Positions 56,330-64,000 of a stretch of DNA of 64,000 nt are shown here, one piece after another. This stretch comes from Candidatus Hodarchaeota archaeon. GTDB taxonomy: Archaea; Asgardarchaeota; Heimdallarchaeia; Hodarchaeales; Hodarchaeaceae. Both the position numbers and the translations under genes were made by a program. Under the pieces are notes generated by a model. The model was not told the origin of the DNA and did no database searches. It was given only the letters and a program-made list of their open reading frames with translations. Every line of letters starts with the position of its first letter. Position 1 is the stretch's first letter. The stretch covers positions 1-64,000 of the forward strand of contig JAEOSR010000154.1 in NCBI GenBank assembly GCA_016840285.1, written 5' to 3'.

Positions 56330-58612
56330 TTATATCAGCTTCGGTTTAAAGCGTTCTTGAAGTTCTTCTTTCTTTCTCTGTAACCTTTCTTTCCGATCAT
56401 TCATTCGATTTATAATCTCAGTATGTTTAGTTTCAGAAATTTCATTATTAAGGAATTTTTCATCCGCAGCATTAATGGAGGCTTCAATACGGATTAAAGT
56501 ATCGTCTATTTTTTGTAATTGAGGATCTTTTTGTGGATCCTCAGTGCTGAGATCGAACGTAGCACTATCTGAGAATGGTTCTTCAATTGTTTTGGAGAGC
56601 TTCTTGAGATCATCATCTGATTTGTGAAAGAGTTTGACAATTTTTTCCTTTTTGTAATGTTTACGCCTACGTTTGGATGGTGGTGATGGTGATGGTGGTG
56701 GTGGTGGTTTATGTCTTGATCCGTGTCGTTCGATCTGCCTTAAGCCTTTAATTGCCTTCAGGCCTCTTCTAGGAGTATCACTCAATACTCCATCCTCACC
56801 TACAATGAACCCTACTTTTTTTCCTTCTGATTCAGTTAAAAGTAATTGAGGATCTTCTCTAAAAAGAGTTTCAACCCGCTTGGTAAATAATTGATCGAAT
56901 TTTTGTTGATCCTGGATGATCTTTGATCGCATTTCTTCTAAATCAATTGGATCACCCTCCTGTATGTCGATACCAAAAACCCGTACTTTTTCTCCTTGAG
57001 GTGTCTCAATAACGGAAACAAATGGAGTCTGCACAAATGAATAATCAGGGGTTTCTAAAACTGTAACAAATCCTCCGAGGATTTGTACATATTGTCCTAT
57101 TCCTTTCATCTCAATGACTTTGACAATTCCCCCTAGAATATGAACAAGTTCTATCATATTAGATTCAAAAACATAAACTCCAGGTAATCGTACTAGGGAA
57201 TAATCTTCAGTTTCAGTAATTGAATACTTCGATGGAGTAGCATCAAGAAGTGAGGAGAAGATCCCTTGTGGTCCACGCCATGCTTTCAGGCCATTTATTG
57301 CCTTCTTACTCTTTTCAAATATTTCTGCTACTGCATCAATCCCCACACTTTTCAATTCTGTTTCGGTTAATTCGCTCATATCTTTAGGAGTCAACTGAAG
57401 CTTAACTTTAGCCCATTCTTCAGGTGGTAACCATATTGTGGTGGTGCCCTCAATTTCTTGTTTTTTGGAAGTGGCTTGATCATCGGTTTTTGTCTCTATT
57501 TCTGACTTTCCCATAAGAACTAAGGCTGTACCCTTCTCGGTGACGGTTGGGACAGCTATTGTCCCTTTAGCTGCAGTTAAAGATGTCTTTCCCTTACTCA
57601 CAAGTTTCATTTGATCAGTTGGAATTGTATAAACTCGTTCTGGTTTCTTAAACTCTGTAGCTTGAATTGTTTGAGCAAAATTTTGAACACGATTCCCAAT
57701 CTGACTTGTTGGGTCAATTGTTTGAGCTTTACCTGAGATAGCGTCCATTAAAGACCCAAATTTATTTTCTTGCGTTTTTGGAGCGAAAATCAAAATAAAT
57801 CCGATTAAAAGACTTAAGAAGGAGGTGAATTGAAAGATTTGAAGATATGTTGAACTGACCCATTGGAGTAAAAGGAATATTAGCAGACATATGCCGCCAA
57901 ATAGAAATGCATCACGGAGTTTTTCCGTTCGGGATCTTAAAGCCTGATATTGATTAAACAGGTCAGTGGCACTAGCTGCAGAAACTGAAACTTGTTTGGG
58001 AGCTACTGGAAGCAGACTACCAAGCAAGAGCAAAAGAAATGAAAAGATAAGTAAAGCATCAAAATCTAAAAAAGGAAAATAGACTGGATTGAACAGGTAA
58101 ATTCCCTTGAAAAAGTAAATTATCAAAGATACTGTCCAACAAGCTTGAAAAATCTTTTGGATATAGAACCAGTAACCCATTTTCAGAGTTTGAAAGGAAA
58201 AACTATTCCATATAATCACAAGAGGGATAAGAAGGCATACAATCGTTCTTTCAAACTCCCCAAAAGCAAATCCATTAAGATCAGGAATGATATAATTTGG
58301 AGTAGAAAATAAGATTAGTATAAAAAAGAATAAAATCTTCCCAGCACGATTCATAAGGGAAGCAGCAGATTTATCATCCTTAATGAAGTATCTATACATT
58401 GGTATGAATATAAATAGGGCGACAATTCCAATGAATAACGTCGCACGAAATACTACAGTTTGTGGAAAAAGAAATGCTGAAAACCACCAGAAAACCATAA
58501 GAAGTAAAAAAGCTAAATCAAGAAAAGTTCTGGGTTTGAAAATTTGCTCTGTTTGGTCTAAAGCAAAACCTTCTAAAGACCGATATTTTGGCACTTGAAA
58601 TTGTTTAGTCAC
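56330..58612 (-). CDS. Eight-span membrane protein with long cytosolic tail
   Basis: 760 residues starting at GTG (AAGAGGTTGA upstream). Eight hydrophobic spans fill the first 290 residues (for example LDLAFLLLMVFWWFSAFLF, LLIFSFLLLLLGSLL). The tail has a beta-repeat region (about 475-560: VYVFESNMIELVHILGGIVK, QYVQILGGFVTVLETPDYS), a proline/basic patch (PPPPPSPSPPSKRRRKHYKK) and a SHOCT-like helix at the end (FLNNEISETKHTEIINRM). No transporter motif recognised. It might anchor a cytosolic complex at the membrane. Confidence 0.65.
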   Translation of the reverse strand: MTKQFQVPKYRSLEGFALDQTEQIFKPRTFLDLAFLLLMVFWWFSAFLFPQTVVFRATLFIGIVALFIFIPMYRYFIKDDKSAASLMNRAGKILFFFILILFSTPNYIIPDLNGFAFGEFERTIVCLLIPLVIIWNSFSFQTLKMGYWFYIQKIFQACWTVSLIIYFFKGIYLFNPVYFPFLDFDALLIFSFLLLLLGSLLPVAPKQVSVSAASATDLFNQYQALRSRTEKLRDAFLFGGICLLIFLLLQWVSSTYLQIFQFTSFLSLLIGFILIFAPKTQENKFGSLMDAISGKAQTIDPTSQIGNRVQNFAQTIQATEFKKPERVYTIPTDQMKLVSKGKTSLTAAKGTIAVPTVTEKGTALVLMGKSEIETKTDDQATSKKQEIEGTTTIWLPPEEWAKVKLQLTPKDMSELTETELKSVGIDAVAEIFEKSKKAINGLKAWRGPQGIFSSLLDATPSKYSITETEDYSLVRLPGVYVFESNMIELVHILGGIVKVIEMKGIGQYVQILGGFVTVLETPDYSFVQTPFVSVIETPQGEKVRVFGIDIQEGDPIDLEEMRSKIIQDQQKFDQLFTKRVETLFREDPQLLLTESEGKKVGFIVGEDGVLSDTPRRGLKAIKGLRQIERHGSRHKPPPPPSPSPPSKRRRKHYKKEKIVKLFHKSDDDLKKLSKTIEEPFSDSATFDLSTEDPQKDPQLQKIDDTLIRIEASINAADEKFLNNEISETKHTEIINRMNDRKERLQRKKEELQERFKPKLI

Positions 58613-59068
58613 CTAAATTCAACCTCTTCATAAGTATGGTCTTTAATAGCCGATTAGTGGTTGTATTGTAAGGGTTGCTTCTCTTACACTTTCATGTATG
58701 AGTCCTACCTAACACATTTAAATAGTGTAGTTTTGTGGTATATGTCGAAATAATTAACTAATAGGGCCTTTATCTAGAAATACACTCTCTCCTTCTAATG
58801 AGCAAAGTTTATGAATTTTAAATCTTCAGGATCTGATCAATTAAGGTTCGCTATTCGGATCATTAGAAACTTGGTCTTAATTATTGTCATCGATTCATTA
58901 AGAATATTTGCGGGATTGATTCCAAGGGAAATGCCTTTTTTTTGCTCAAATAGAAACAGTAGTATCTAATAGTTTATCCTAAAATAACAAACGCATACTT
59001 GAAGAAAAAGTGTCATAAATATTGATCCCCTCAGAGTCTGGAGGAAAAATCGTTACAGCCATCATTAG
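58613..59068. other. Intergenic stretch, no gene recognised
   Basis: About 455 AT-rich bases between two minus-strand genes, with presumed promoter for the membrane protein gene and 3' end of the polymerase transcript. No RNA or family remnant seen. Confidence 0.45.
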
Positions 59069-62000
59069 TTATTGTATAAGAAGATGACCTCCACAGAATG
59101 TACAACCCTCCCTAGTAATTTCCTGGGGATTAACTAGAGCACCACATTCAGAACAGACTATGAGTTCTTCATTGGGAGTATTAATTTCCAGAGTATTAAT
59201 TTCTAATTGGCCATTTCCATTGGTAAAAATTTCATTTTCCTCCAATTCTTGGAGTTCATCCTTTGTGATTATGGGAGTTGTCTCTTTGGATTCTTGTTTT
59301 GGTTCTGGTTCAGGCTTTTTTGCGAGTTTTTTGTCGATCTTACTATAAGGTTTTGGTGTTCGAATAATGATTTCTTTTTGTTTGTCTTGAAAAAGACTAT
59401 CTAAACCTTGAGGAGTTAATTTTCTCTTTACTAAAGATTTTCGACTGATTTCCTTTTTAGCTTTTACTCTAGGCTTCTTGAACTTTTTCTCAATTTTTAC
59501 AGGCCTTTTCCGTTTCTTCTGATGATCCACTCTTTGTTCCTGGACTTGAGTAGTTGGTAACTCACTTAAATCTAATTCGATACTTTGAACTTCTGTTAAT
59601 TGCTGAGCAGTCTTAGGATATTTTATCATCCGATCATAAATTCGACCAGGGCCAAAAATATCTTCTTGATATTGTTTCACATCAATTAATTTCATTAAAT
59701 CTTCTTTCGTCGACAACTCTCCAAGCATGAAACTCAGAGTAGCTATCGCATGTTTTACTAAAACTTCTTTAATCTTTTTAAATTCAAAGTCAAAGAGTTG
59801 TTGAGGGATAACATGGTTACCCTTTATATTTAACATTTGAATCCGTGTACCAGGGTCTACAGAATATCCTAAATCCTTTAAAATGTATGCTGCAGATACT
59901 TGAGGTAATTTTGATTTGTAGGCTCTCAATGGTTTATTGATCGCTTTTGGTTTGACAAAATAACTAGGATCCATTCGGCCCTCTGTCATCTCAGAACGAA
60001 TCAGATTCGCTTCTCTATTGGCATTTTCATATAATTGATTGAGCGAAATAGGATTTTCAGGATTATAATGCTCTAAATAAGTGTTAATAATTCGCTCTTG
60101 AAAATATTTCTGCAGTTTTGAAAAATCCGCACGTTTCGATTCTAAACCTGTTAATTCTTTCTCCATCCACATTTCGTTTTCTTTATTGTAGTTATAGACA
60201 ATATATTTCTTCTTTCCCATCATGAACTGGAAATCATATGGTCCATCTTGCTCAAACTGGATCAGACTTTTGCTGGATCTTTTTATTTTTTCAATTTCTC
60301 CATTATTTATCCAGTAATTATCGTTTCTTGAAACAGCTGCAACTTTATCGTTGAGAATTTTATCAATAAGACTAATATTATAGACTTTTGATCCATTTCT
60401 TTTATGGAGGTTTTCAATTGTGACAGGAAACTCTAATGGAAATAATTTTGGAACCCAAAGCCATATCCCATCTGTGTCTAACTCTACAACTAGACCTATT
60501 TGTTCCAGTTGGTTTGCCGCCCAAAATATCAAATCAGCTGATAATTTTGTTGTAATCCCAGCACATGGCATACTAGCATTCCTAACCCCCCCTTTCATGC
60601 CTAGAAGGCCATAAATACTATTCAATGGAACTTTCATACCAATTTGGGTACTTTCATGAAATTTCTGTTGACGTAATAACTTTGGTGGAGCTGGTTTGTT
60701 TTGATATTTCTGGGATATGATTTGTGATAGCCGTTTAGCTTCGATTTTATGTCTAACTCGGGTGTTAAAGAAATCATCCATGATCCTAGCAACGAAATTA
60801 TAAGCTTTTTGACAAACCCGGGAATTAACGGACAATAATATAGTCATTTTCTTGGTTCTAACATCCAAACTCAAAAAAGAATTGTCTGGGAGCTGAATAT
60901 TCTCTGGTATGTCTTCAAAAATATCGAAATGATTGATATTTAACTTTGTTGTGAGTTGCGTTGCTTCAACTGAGTTGCGGAGCCATTGTTGAAGAGCTAC
61001 AAATGGATTTTTTGAGATACTTGATCCAAGATAGGTACGATTAACTGGTATTTTTTCAAGTCTCGATCCATTTTTGAGAATATAAGCTTCTGTCTTCTTC
61101 CCATCAAATGTGAATATTTCCCGAGACCGAGTGATACCATTTTGAGTTGGGTCATATTTTTTACATTTCGCTTCATCTTGGGCTTTACAAACTGAAGATG
61201 AACATTTTTCTGGTCCAGTATCTTTAAAACGGCATGGTCTATTTGCTGAAAGTTTGATGACCCAATCACCTTCAAAGAAACAGGTATCATCAGATTCAGT
61301 CAATTCACACACTCTACACTTGGTTGTAGAAACTATTCCTGATGGTTGAAGCTTATATTGACGAATTTGGGAAGGATACATTGATGTTACATCAACATGT
61401 ACTCCTTTTAATTGGGTTTTTCCATTCAAAGAAGAAAGCTGATCTATTTGAGCTAGCACTTCTGCAGTGACTTCCTCAACATTTACAGGCTGATACCCCG
61501 ACATTTCCTCTAAAATACCTCGAATTGAATTTAATTGTCGTGTGAGCTCTTGATGTGGGGTTCCATTTTTTAAGAGTTCTACCTCTACTTGTTTTAAAAA
61601 TTGTACTGGATCCTCTGAGTATTCTACTTTCACCTCCCCTGACTCAGCTAAAAGACGTTTCTCAAATTCTTCCTTAATTACTTTTTTAACGATTTTATTA
61701 CTTTCCTTTGCGATTACTCCTTTAATAGTCTGCTTAAGGTCTCTCAACGCTTTTTTGTCGACTGAATAATCATAATAAAGGTCACTTCGCCATATTCCTG
61801 GCCTTTTAGCCTCAACTAATCCCCCTGTATAAGCTAACGATTCGATGACAATACTAGGTGAAAAAGAGACAATGTTATTTTGCCCAATTCTCCTCCTCCC
61901 GATTATTTGATGCTTATGATCTTCAGCATCAATTAAAAGGTCATCTAATGATCCTGCTCGTCGTGTTAATAATTCTGACGCTGTGACTGGAAATATCTGG

Positions 62001-63397
62001 CCCATTGAAATGAAAAAGTCAAGGACTATTTCTCGTACATATTTCCAGGTAATATAGCCATCACAGCCCGCGTAAGCAACGGCTGAAACTGGATCTTTTT
62101 TAATGTTTAATAGAGCTTCTCTCCCAATAGGTATTATTTTCAGCTTTTTCTCTACACTTGGTTTCAATCCAAGATCTTTTTTGGGTAGATAGCTATATTT
62201 TTCGTTAAATAGAAAAGCATCCAAATGTATGATACCTGCACCTGTAACATGATCAATGTTTGCTGATGAATAGTACTTATGTAGATCTTTTCGATTCAGA
62301 TTCCTTGTTTGACGAAACTTGATTTCGAATCCTGTTTCCTTTTCAAAAGAAATTTTGTACTTTTCTGAACGAACAGCAAGAAATGGAATGTCAAAACGTC
62401 CCCCAAAGAAGTCTGTAAGAACATCTGGACGATAATCATCAACATTTCGATAGAAGAGTTGGATTAACTCTTTTTCATTAGGTACGATGATCACTTCTAT
62501 CGGATACTTCTCGATAACATCAGTGAATTCCTGTGATGTTTCGGAGAATACCCAATCAACCCATGGTTTGGGATGAGCTTCATCTTTTTGACGAAGAAGC
62601 ATATGTAGATGTTTATTTATCTTTTTGGTATCAATTATTCTTGAGTTAATGATTAATTTGTTTTCTTTACCCGTAAACATTGAGATCATTGATATTTGAT
62701 CTTTATTGGGATTTGGATCACGTGTTTGTTCAAAATCCGTTTCAATATCAAATGCCAGAATTTTCAACTGAGGAGGGGTTTTATTTGCAATCGGAGAAAG
62801 GTTAAGAATTTCTCCCCTGCTAATTTCAGCTAAGTACCAAGCTCCAACTCGAATATCATGATCTATTGCACAGCGATGATGAAATAGTACATCAGCCTCA
62901 CGCCACTCATTTACTCCAGTTACTTCTTCAGTTTTCGTACGTAGATTTGGGACTGATCCTGGACGATCAGCAGTTACTTTAAGAAATTGATTTTTTACCA
63001 AAAAAGTGAGATTAGCTGCGTCATAATAATCACCCTTCTCCACTTTAATTACCTGTTGATCTCCAATCTCTTTGATTTGATTCATAATACGATTGATTTC
63101 TTTCTGTGACAATCCTTCCTCAAGCAACAAGAAGTAATAGGGTTCATGTCTTAAGAAAGCTTTTCGTTTTCGATGTTCTTCATCTAAAAAGTATATTTGG
63201 ATCCCGTTAATTAGCTTTGATTTACTATACTCCCTATCTTCGTATTGAGGATAGGGTTCATAAGCATCCTCCCATTGACTATGAGTTTCATAATCCAAAA
63301 TGAAAATAGGTATCTTCTCACGTTCATTATAACGAAATGGTTGGAACCACGATCTGTAGCCTGCATGAAAAGACCTTGATCGCACTGATTTTGACAT
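59069..63397 (-). CDS. Family B DNA polymerase related to Pol epsilon catalytic subunit
   Basis: 1442 residues from ATG 63397 (a TTG four codons earlier is open). Exonuclease: AFDIET (Asp217, Glu219), FDIPF (Asp336), YAGCD (Tyr442, Asp446). Polymerase: HVDVTSMYPS (Asp669), KVPLNSIYG (922-930), ELDTDGIW (Asp974, Asp976). All catalytic residues are present. Between motifs A and B, Cys694-x2-Cys697-x8-Cys706 begins an insert with further cysteines (722, 732, 737, 745). GGLVEAKRPGIWRSD, YKLQPSG and DTDGIW followed by FP match Pol epsilon as I recall it. The C-terminal 150 residues are basic, include a PIP-like GLDSLF and end in a CSECG/CTFCG zinc ribbon. Confidence 0.9.
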   Translation of the reverse strand: MSKSVRSRSFHAGYRSWFQPFRYNEREKIPIFILDYETHSQWEDAYEPYPQYEDREYSKSKLINGIQIYFLDEEHRKRKAFLRHEPYYFLLLEEGLSQKEINRIMNQIKEIGDQQVIKVEKGDYYDAANLTFLVKNQFLKVTADRPGSVPNLRTKTEEVTGVNEWREADVLFHHRCAIDHDIRVGAWYLAEISRGEILNLSPIANKTPPQLKILAFDIETDFEQTRDPNPNKDQISMISMFTGKENKLIINSRIIDTKKINKHLHMLLRQKDEAHPKPWVDWVFSETSQEFTDVIEKYPIEVIIVPNEKELIQLFYRNVDDYRPDVLTDFFGGRFDIPFLAVRSEKYKISFEKETGFEIKFRQTRNLNRKDLHKYYSSANIDHVTGAGIIHLDAFLFNEKYSYLPKKDLGLKPSVEKKLKIIPIGREALLNIKKDPVSAVAYAGCDGYITWKYVREIVLDFFISMGQIFPVTASELLTRRAGSLDDLLIDAEDHKHQIIGRRRIGQNNIVSFSPSIVIESLAYTGGLVEAKRPGIWRSDLYYDYSVDKKALRDLKQTIKGVIAKESNKIVKKVIKEEFEKRLLAESGEVKVEYSEDPVQFLKQVEVELLKNGTPHQELTRQLNSIRGILEEMSGYQPVNVEEVTAEVLAQIDQLSSLNGKTQLKGVHVDVTSMYPSQIRQYKLQPSGIVSTTKCRVCELTESDDTCFFEGDWVIKLSANRPCRFKDTGPEKCSSSVCKAQDEAKCKKYDPTQNGITRSREIFTFDGKKTEAYILKNGSRLEKIPVNRTYLGSSISKNPFVALQQWLRNSVEATQLTTKLNINHFDIFEDIPENIQLPDNSFLSLDVRTKKMTILLSVNSRVCQKAYNFVARIMDDFFNTRVRHKIEAKRLSQIISQKYQNKPAPPKLLRQQKFHESTQIGMKVPLNSIYGLLGMKGGVRNASMPCAGITTKLSADLIFWAANQLEQIGLVVELDTDGIWLWVPKLFPLEFPVTIENLHKRNGSKVYNISLIDKILNDKVAAVSRNDNYWINNGEIEKIKRSSKSLIQFEQDGPYDFQFMMGKKKYIVYNYNKENEMWMEKELTGLESKRADFSKLQKYFQERIINTYLEHYNPENPISLNQLYENANREANLIRSEMTEGRMDPSYFVKPKAINKPLRAYKSKLPQVSAAYILKDLGYSVDPGTRIQMLNIKGNHVIPQQLFDFEFKKIKEVLVKHAIATLSFMLGELSTKEDLMKLIDVKQYQEDIFGPGRIYDRMIKYPKTAQQLTEVQSIELDLSELPTTQVQEQRVDHQKKRKRPVKIEKKFKKPRVKAKKEISRKSLVKRKLTPQGLDSLFQDKQKEIIIRTPKPYSKIDKKLAKKPEPEPKQESKETTPIITKDELQELEENEIFTNGNGQLEINTLEINTPNEELIVCSECGALVNPQEITREGCTFCGGHLLIQ

Positions 63398-63409
63398 AAT
63401 ACGTACCAA

Positions 63410-63789
63410 CAGCGAATAAAATAGAGAGGGATAATGTAGCTACAAACTCAAGAGGTGATTTTTCAGACTTTGATTCATCTTCTTTTTTTCTATTCGTGAT
63501 TTTATGGCGATGTTGTCCACTTTATGCATCTGAAATACGAGATCAACAAATTCGGAAAAAACCCCTCTACTGTATCAAGTGTTATCATTTGAGTTATCTC
63601 GATTTAAAAAGGTTCATGTTACCTCTTGGCTTTTATAAGGAAGATATATCTTTATAAAGTGCCTTTATAAACTTCGATTTTAATTTTCTTCTTCATTCCT
63701 CCAACGGGCCGAGAATCTAACAAAAAACAAAAATAAGTGATTATCGTCGGAATTCTTAACTTTGAGTAAGTAATGTTTAAGGTGACCAA
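63410..63789. other. Divergent region between polymerase and right-edge gene
   Basis: About 380 bases with presumed promoters for both sides, including the TATA cluster listed separately. No gene or RNA recognised. Confidence 0.45.
63628..63675. promoter_or_regulatory. Cluster of three TATA-like elements
   Basis: CTTTTATAAGG, CTTTATAAAG and CTTTATAAAC occur within 45 bases, the last two as a direct repeat 13 bases apart. They may be alternative TATA boxes for the divergent polymerase gene and the right-edge gene. Being nearly palindromic, they could work in either direction. Confidence 0.4.
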
Positions 63790-64000
63790 GTGATTCAACC
63801 AAAAAATACTTTGAAGAGTGATCCGAATCAAATGACTCTTGATCTTCGAAAAATTATAGGTAGACTATCCTCAGAAGTCCCCCCGCACCTTAATGTTCCT
63901 AATTTGTTTATTAACACTTTCGGATCCCCAATTTATAACCGGAAAGAAAAGGAAACTTCTAGAAAAATTAGTGTTGCCTTCTTGTTGATTACTCAAATAA
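63790..64000 (+). CDS. Unknown protein, 3' end cut by window
   Basis: The frame starts at GTG 63790 (AAGGTGACC upstream) or ATG 63832 and stays open to the edge, giving 70 residues. The visible part (MTLDLRKIIGRLSSEVPPHL, FINTFGSPIYNRKEKE) matches no family I recognise. It is divergent from the polymerase gene and may share its promoter region. Confidence 0.5.
   Translation, partial: MIQPKNTLKSDPNQMTLDLRKIIGRLSSEVPPHLNVPNLFINTFGSPIYNRKEKETSRKISVAFLLITQI

Noticed and set aside
56680..56720. GGTGGTGATGGTGATGG simple-repeat tract
   Set aside because: It encodes the proline/serine patch of the eight-span protein and is explained by that coding sequence; it is not a regulatory repeat.
1..64000. 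CRISPR array, insertion sequence, prophage or rRNA
   Set aside because: I looked for regularly spaced repeats, transposase or phage motifs and rRNA landmarks on both strands and saw none.

Overview
The window looks like a chromosomal piece of an AT-rich Asgard archaeon. It combines archaeal hallmarks (two HMf-type histones, class II HMG-CoA reductase, dCTP deaminase, TATA-like promoters, a tRNA with an intron) with eukaryote-like genes (two Ras/Rab-type small GTPases, a gelsolin-domain protein, a longin-like/TPR gene set, and a family B DNA polymerase that reads as a relative of the DNA polymerase epsilon catalytic subunit). I cannot name the lineage more precisely from sequence alone. There is no sign of phage, IS element, CRISPR array or rRNA; the content is chromosomal housekeeping plus many lineage-specific genes.

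Layout. 1-4.3 kb: 5'-truncated nicotinate phosphoribosyltransferase, a small GTPase, an AfpA/DmrX-like flavoprotein, and a bactofilin-like beta-solenoid protein divergent from an ArsR-type regulator. 4.3-10.4 kb (minus strand): an unknown protein, a divergent RtcB-like protein, and a gamma-glutamyltransferase/S9 peptidase pair. 10.4-14.1 kb: a chemoreceptor C-terminal remnant, zinc-binding and winged-helix proteins, a bacterial-type phosphoglycerate mutase and two histone genes with matching flanks. 14.7-20.4 kb: a membrane-anchored HEPN protein, PhzF-family enzyme, GNAT remnant, small zinc proteins, a TPR protein and a HAD phosphatase. 20.4-41.4 kb: two membrane-anchored subtilases with a site-1-protease-like layout, a DHH phosphoesterase, three glycosyltransferases, a large surface protein, adenylate kinase with an ACT-type regulator, a second GTPase with an unknown partner, and an orphan zinc ribbon. 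41.4-50.4 kb: dCTP deaminase, kinase-like and metallo-beta-lactamase pair, eIF2B-like protein, PIN/TPR protein, tRNA-Cys with a D-loop intron, gelsolin-domain protein, HMG-CoA reductase and a Nudix hydrolase. 50.8-64 kb: zinc ribbon protein, inositol-monophosphatase-family enzyme, a three-gene operon with TPR and longin-like domains, an eight-TM protein, the Pol-epsilon-like polymerase, and a truncated gene at the right edge.

How the genes fit together. NAD salvage (pncB), mevalonate pathway (HMG-CoA reductase), nucleotide homeostasis (adk, dcd, Nudix), glycolysis (dPGM) and peptide breakdown (ggt, S9) are scattered housekeeping functions. The glycosyltransferases, surface protein and membrane subtilases suggest investment in envelope building and processing. 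The GTPases, gelsolin domain, longin-like and TPR proteins are the kind of cytoskeleton/membrane-trafficking precursors known from Asgard genomes. The strongest single item is the polymerase: proofreading and polymerase motifs are all present, with a C-x2-C-x8-C insert in the same place as the iron-sulfur cysteines of Pol epsilon.
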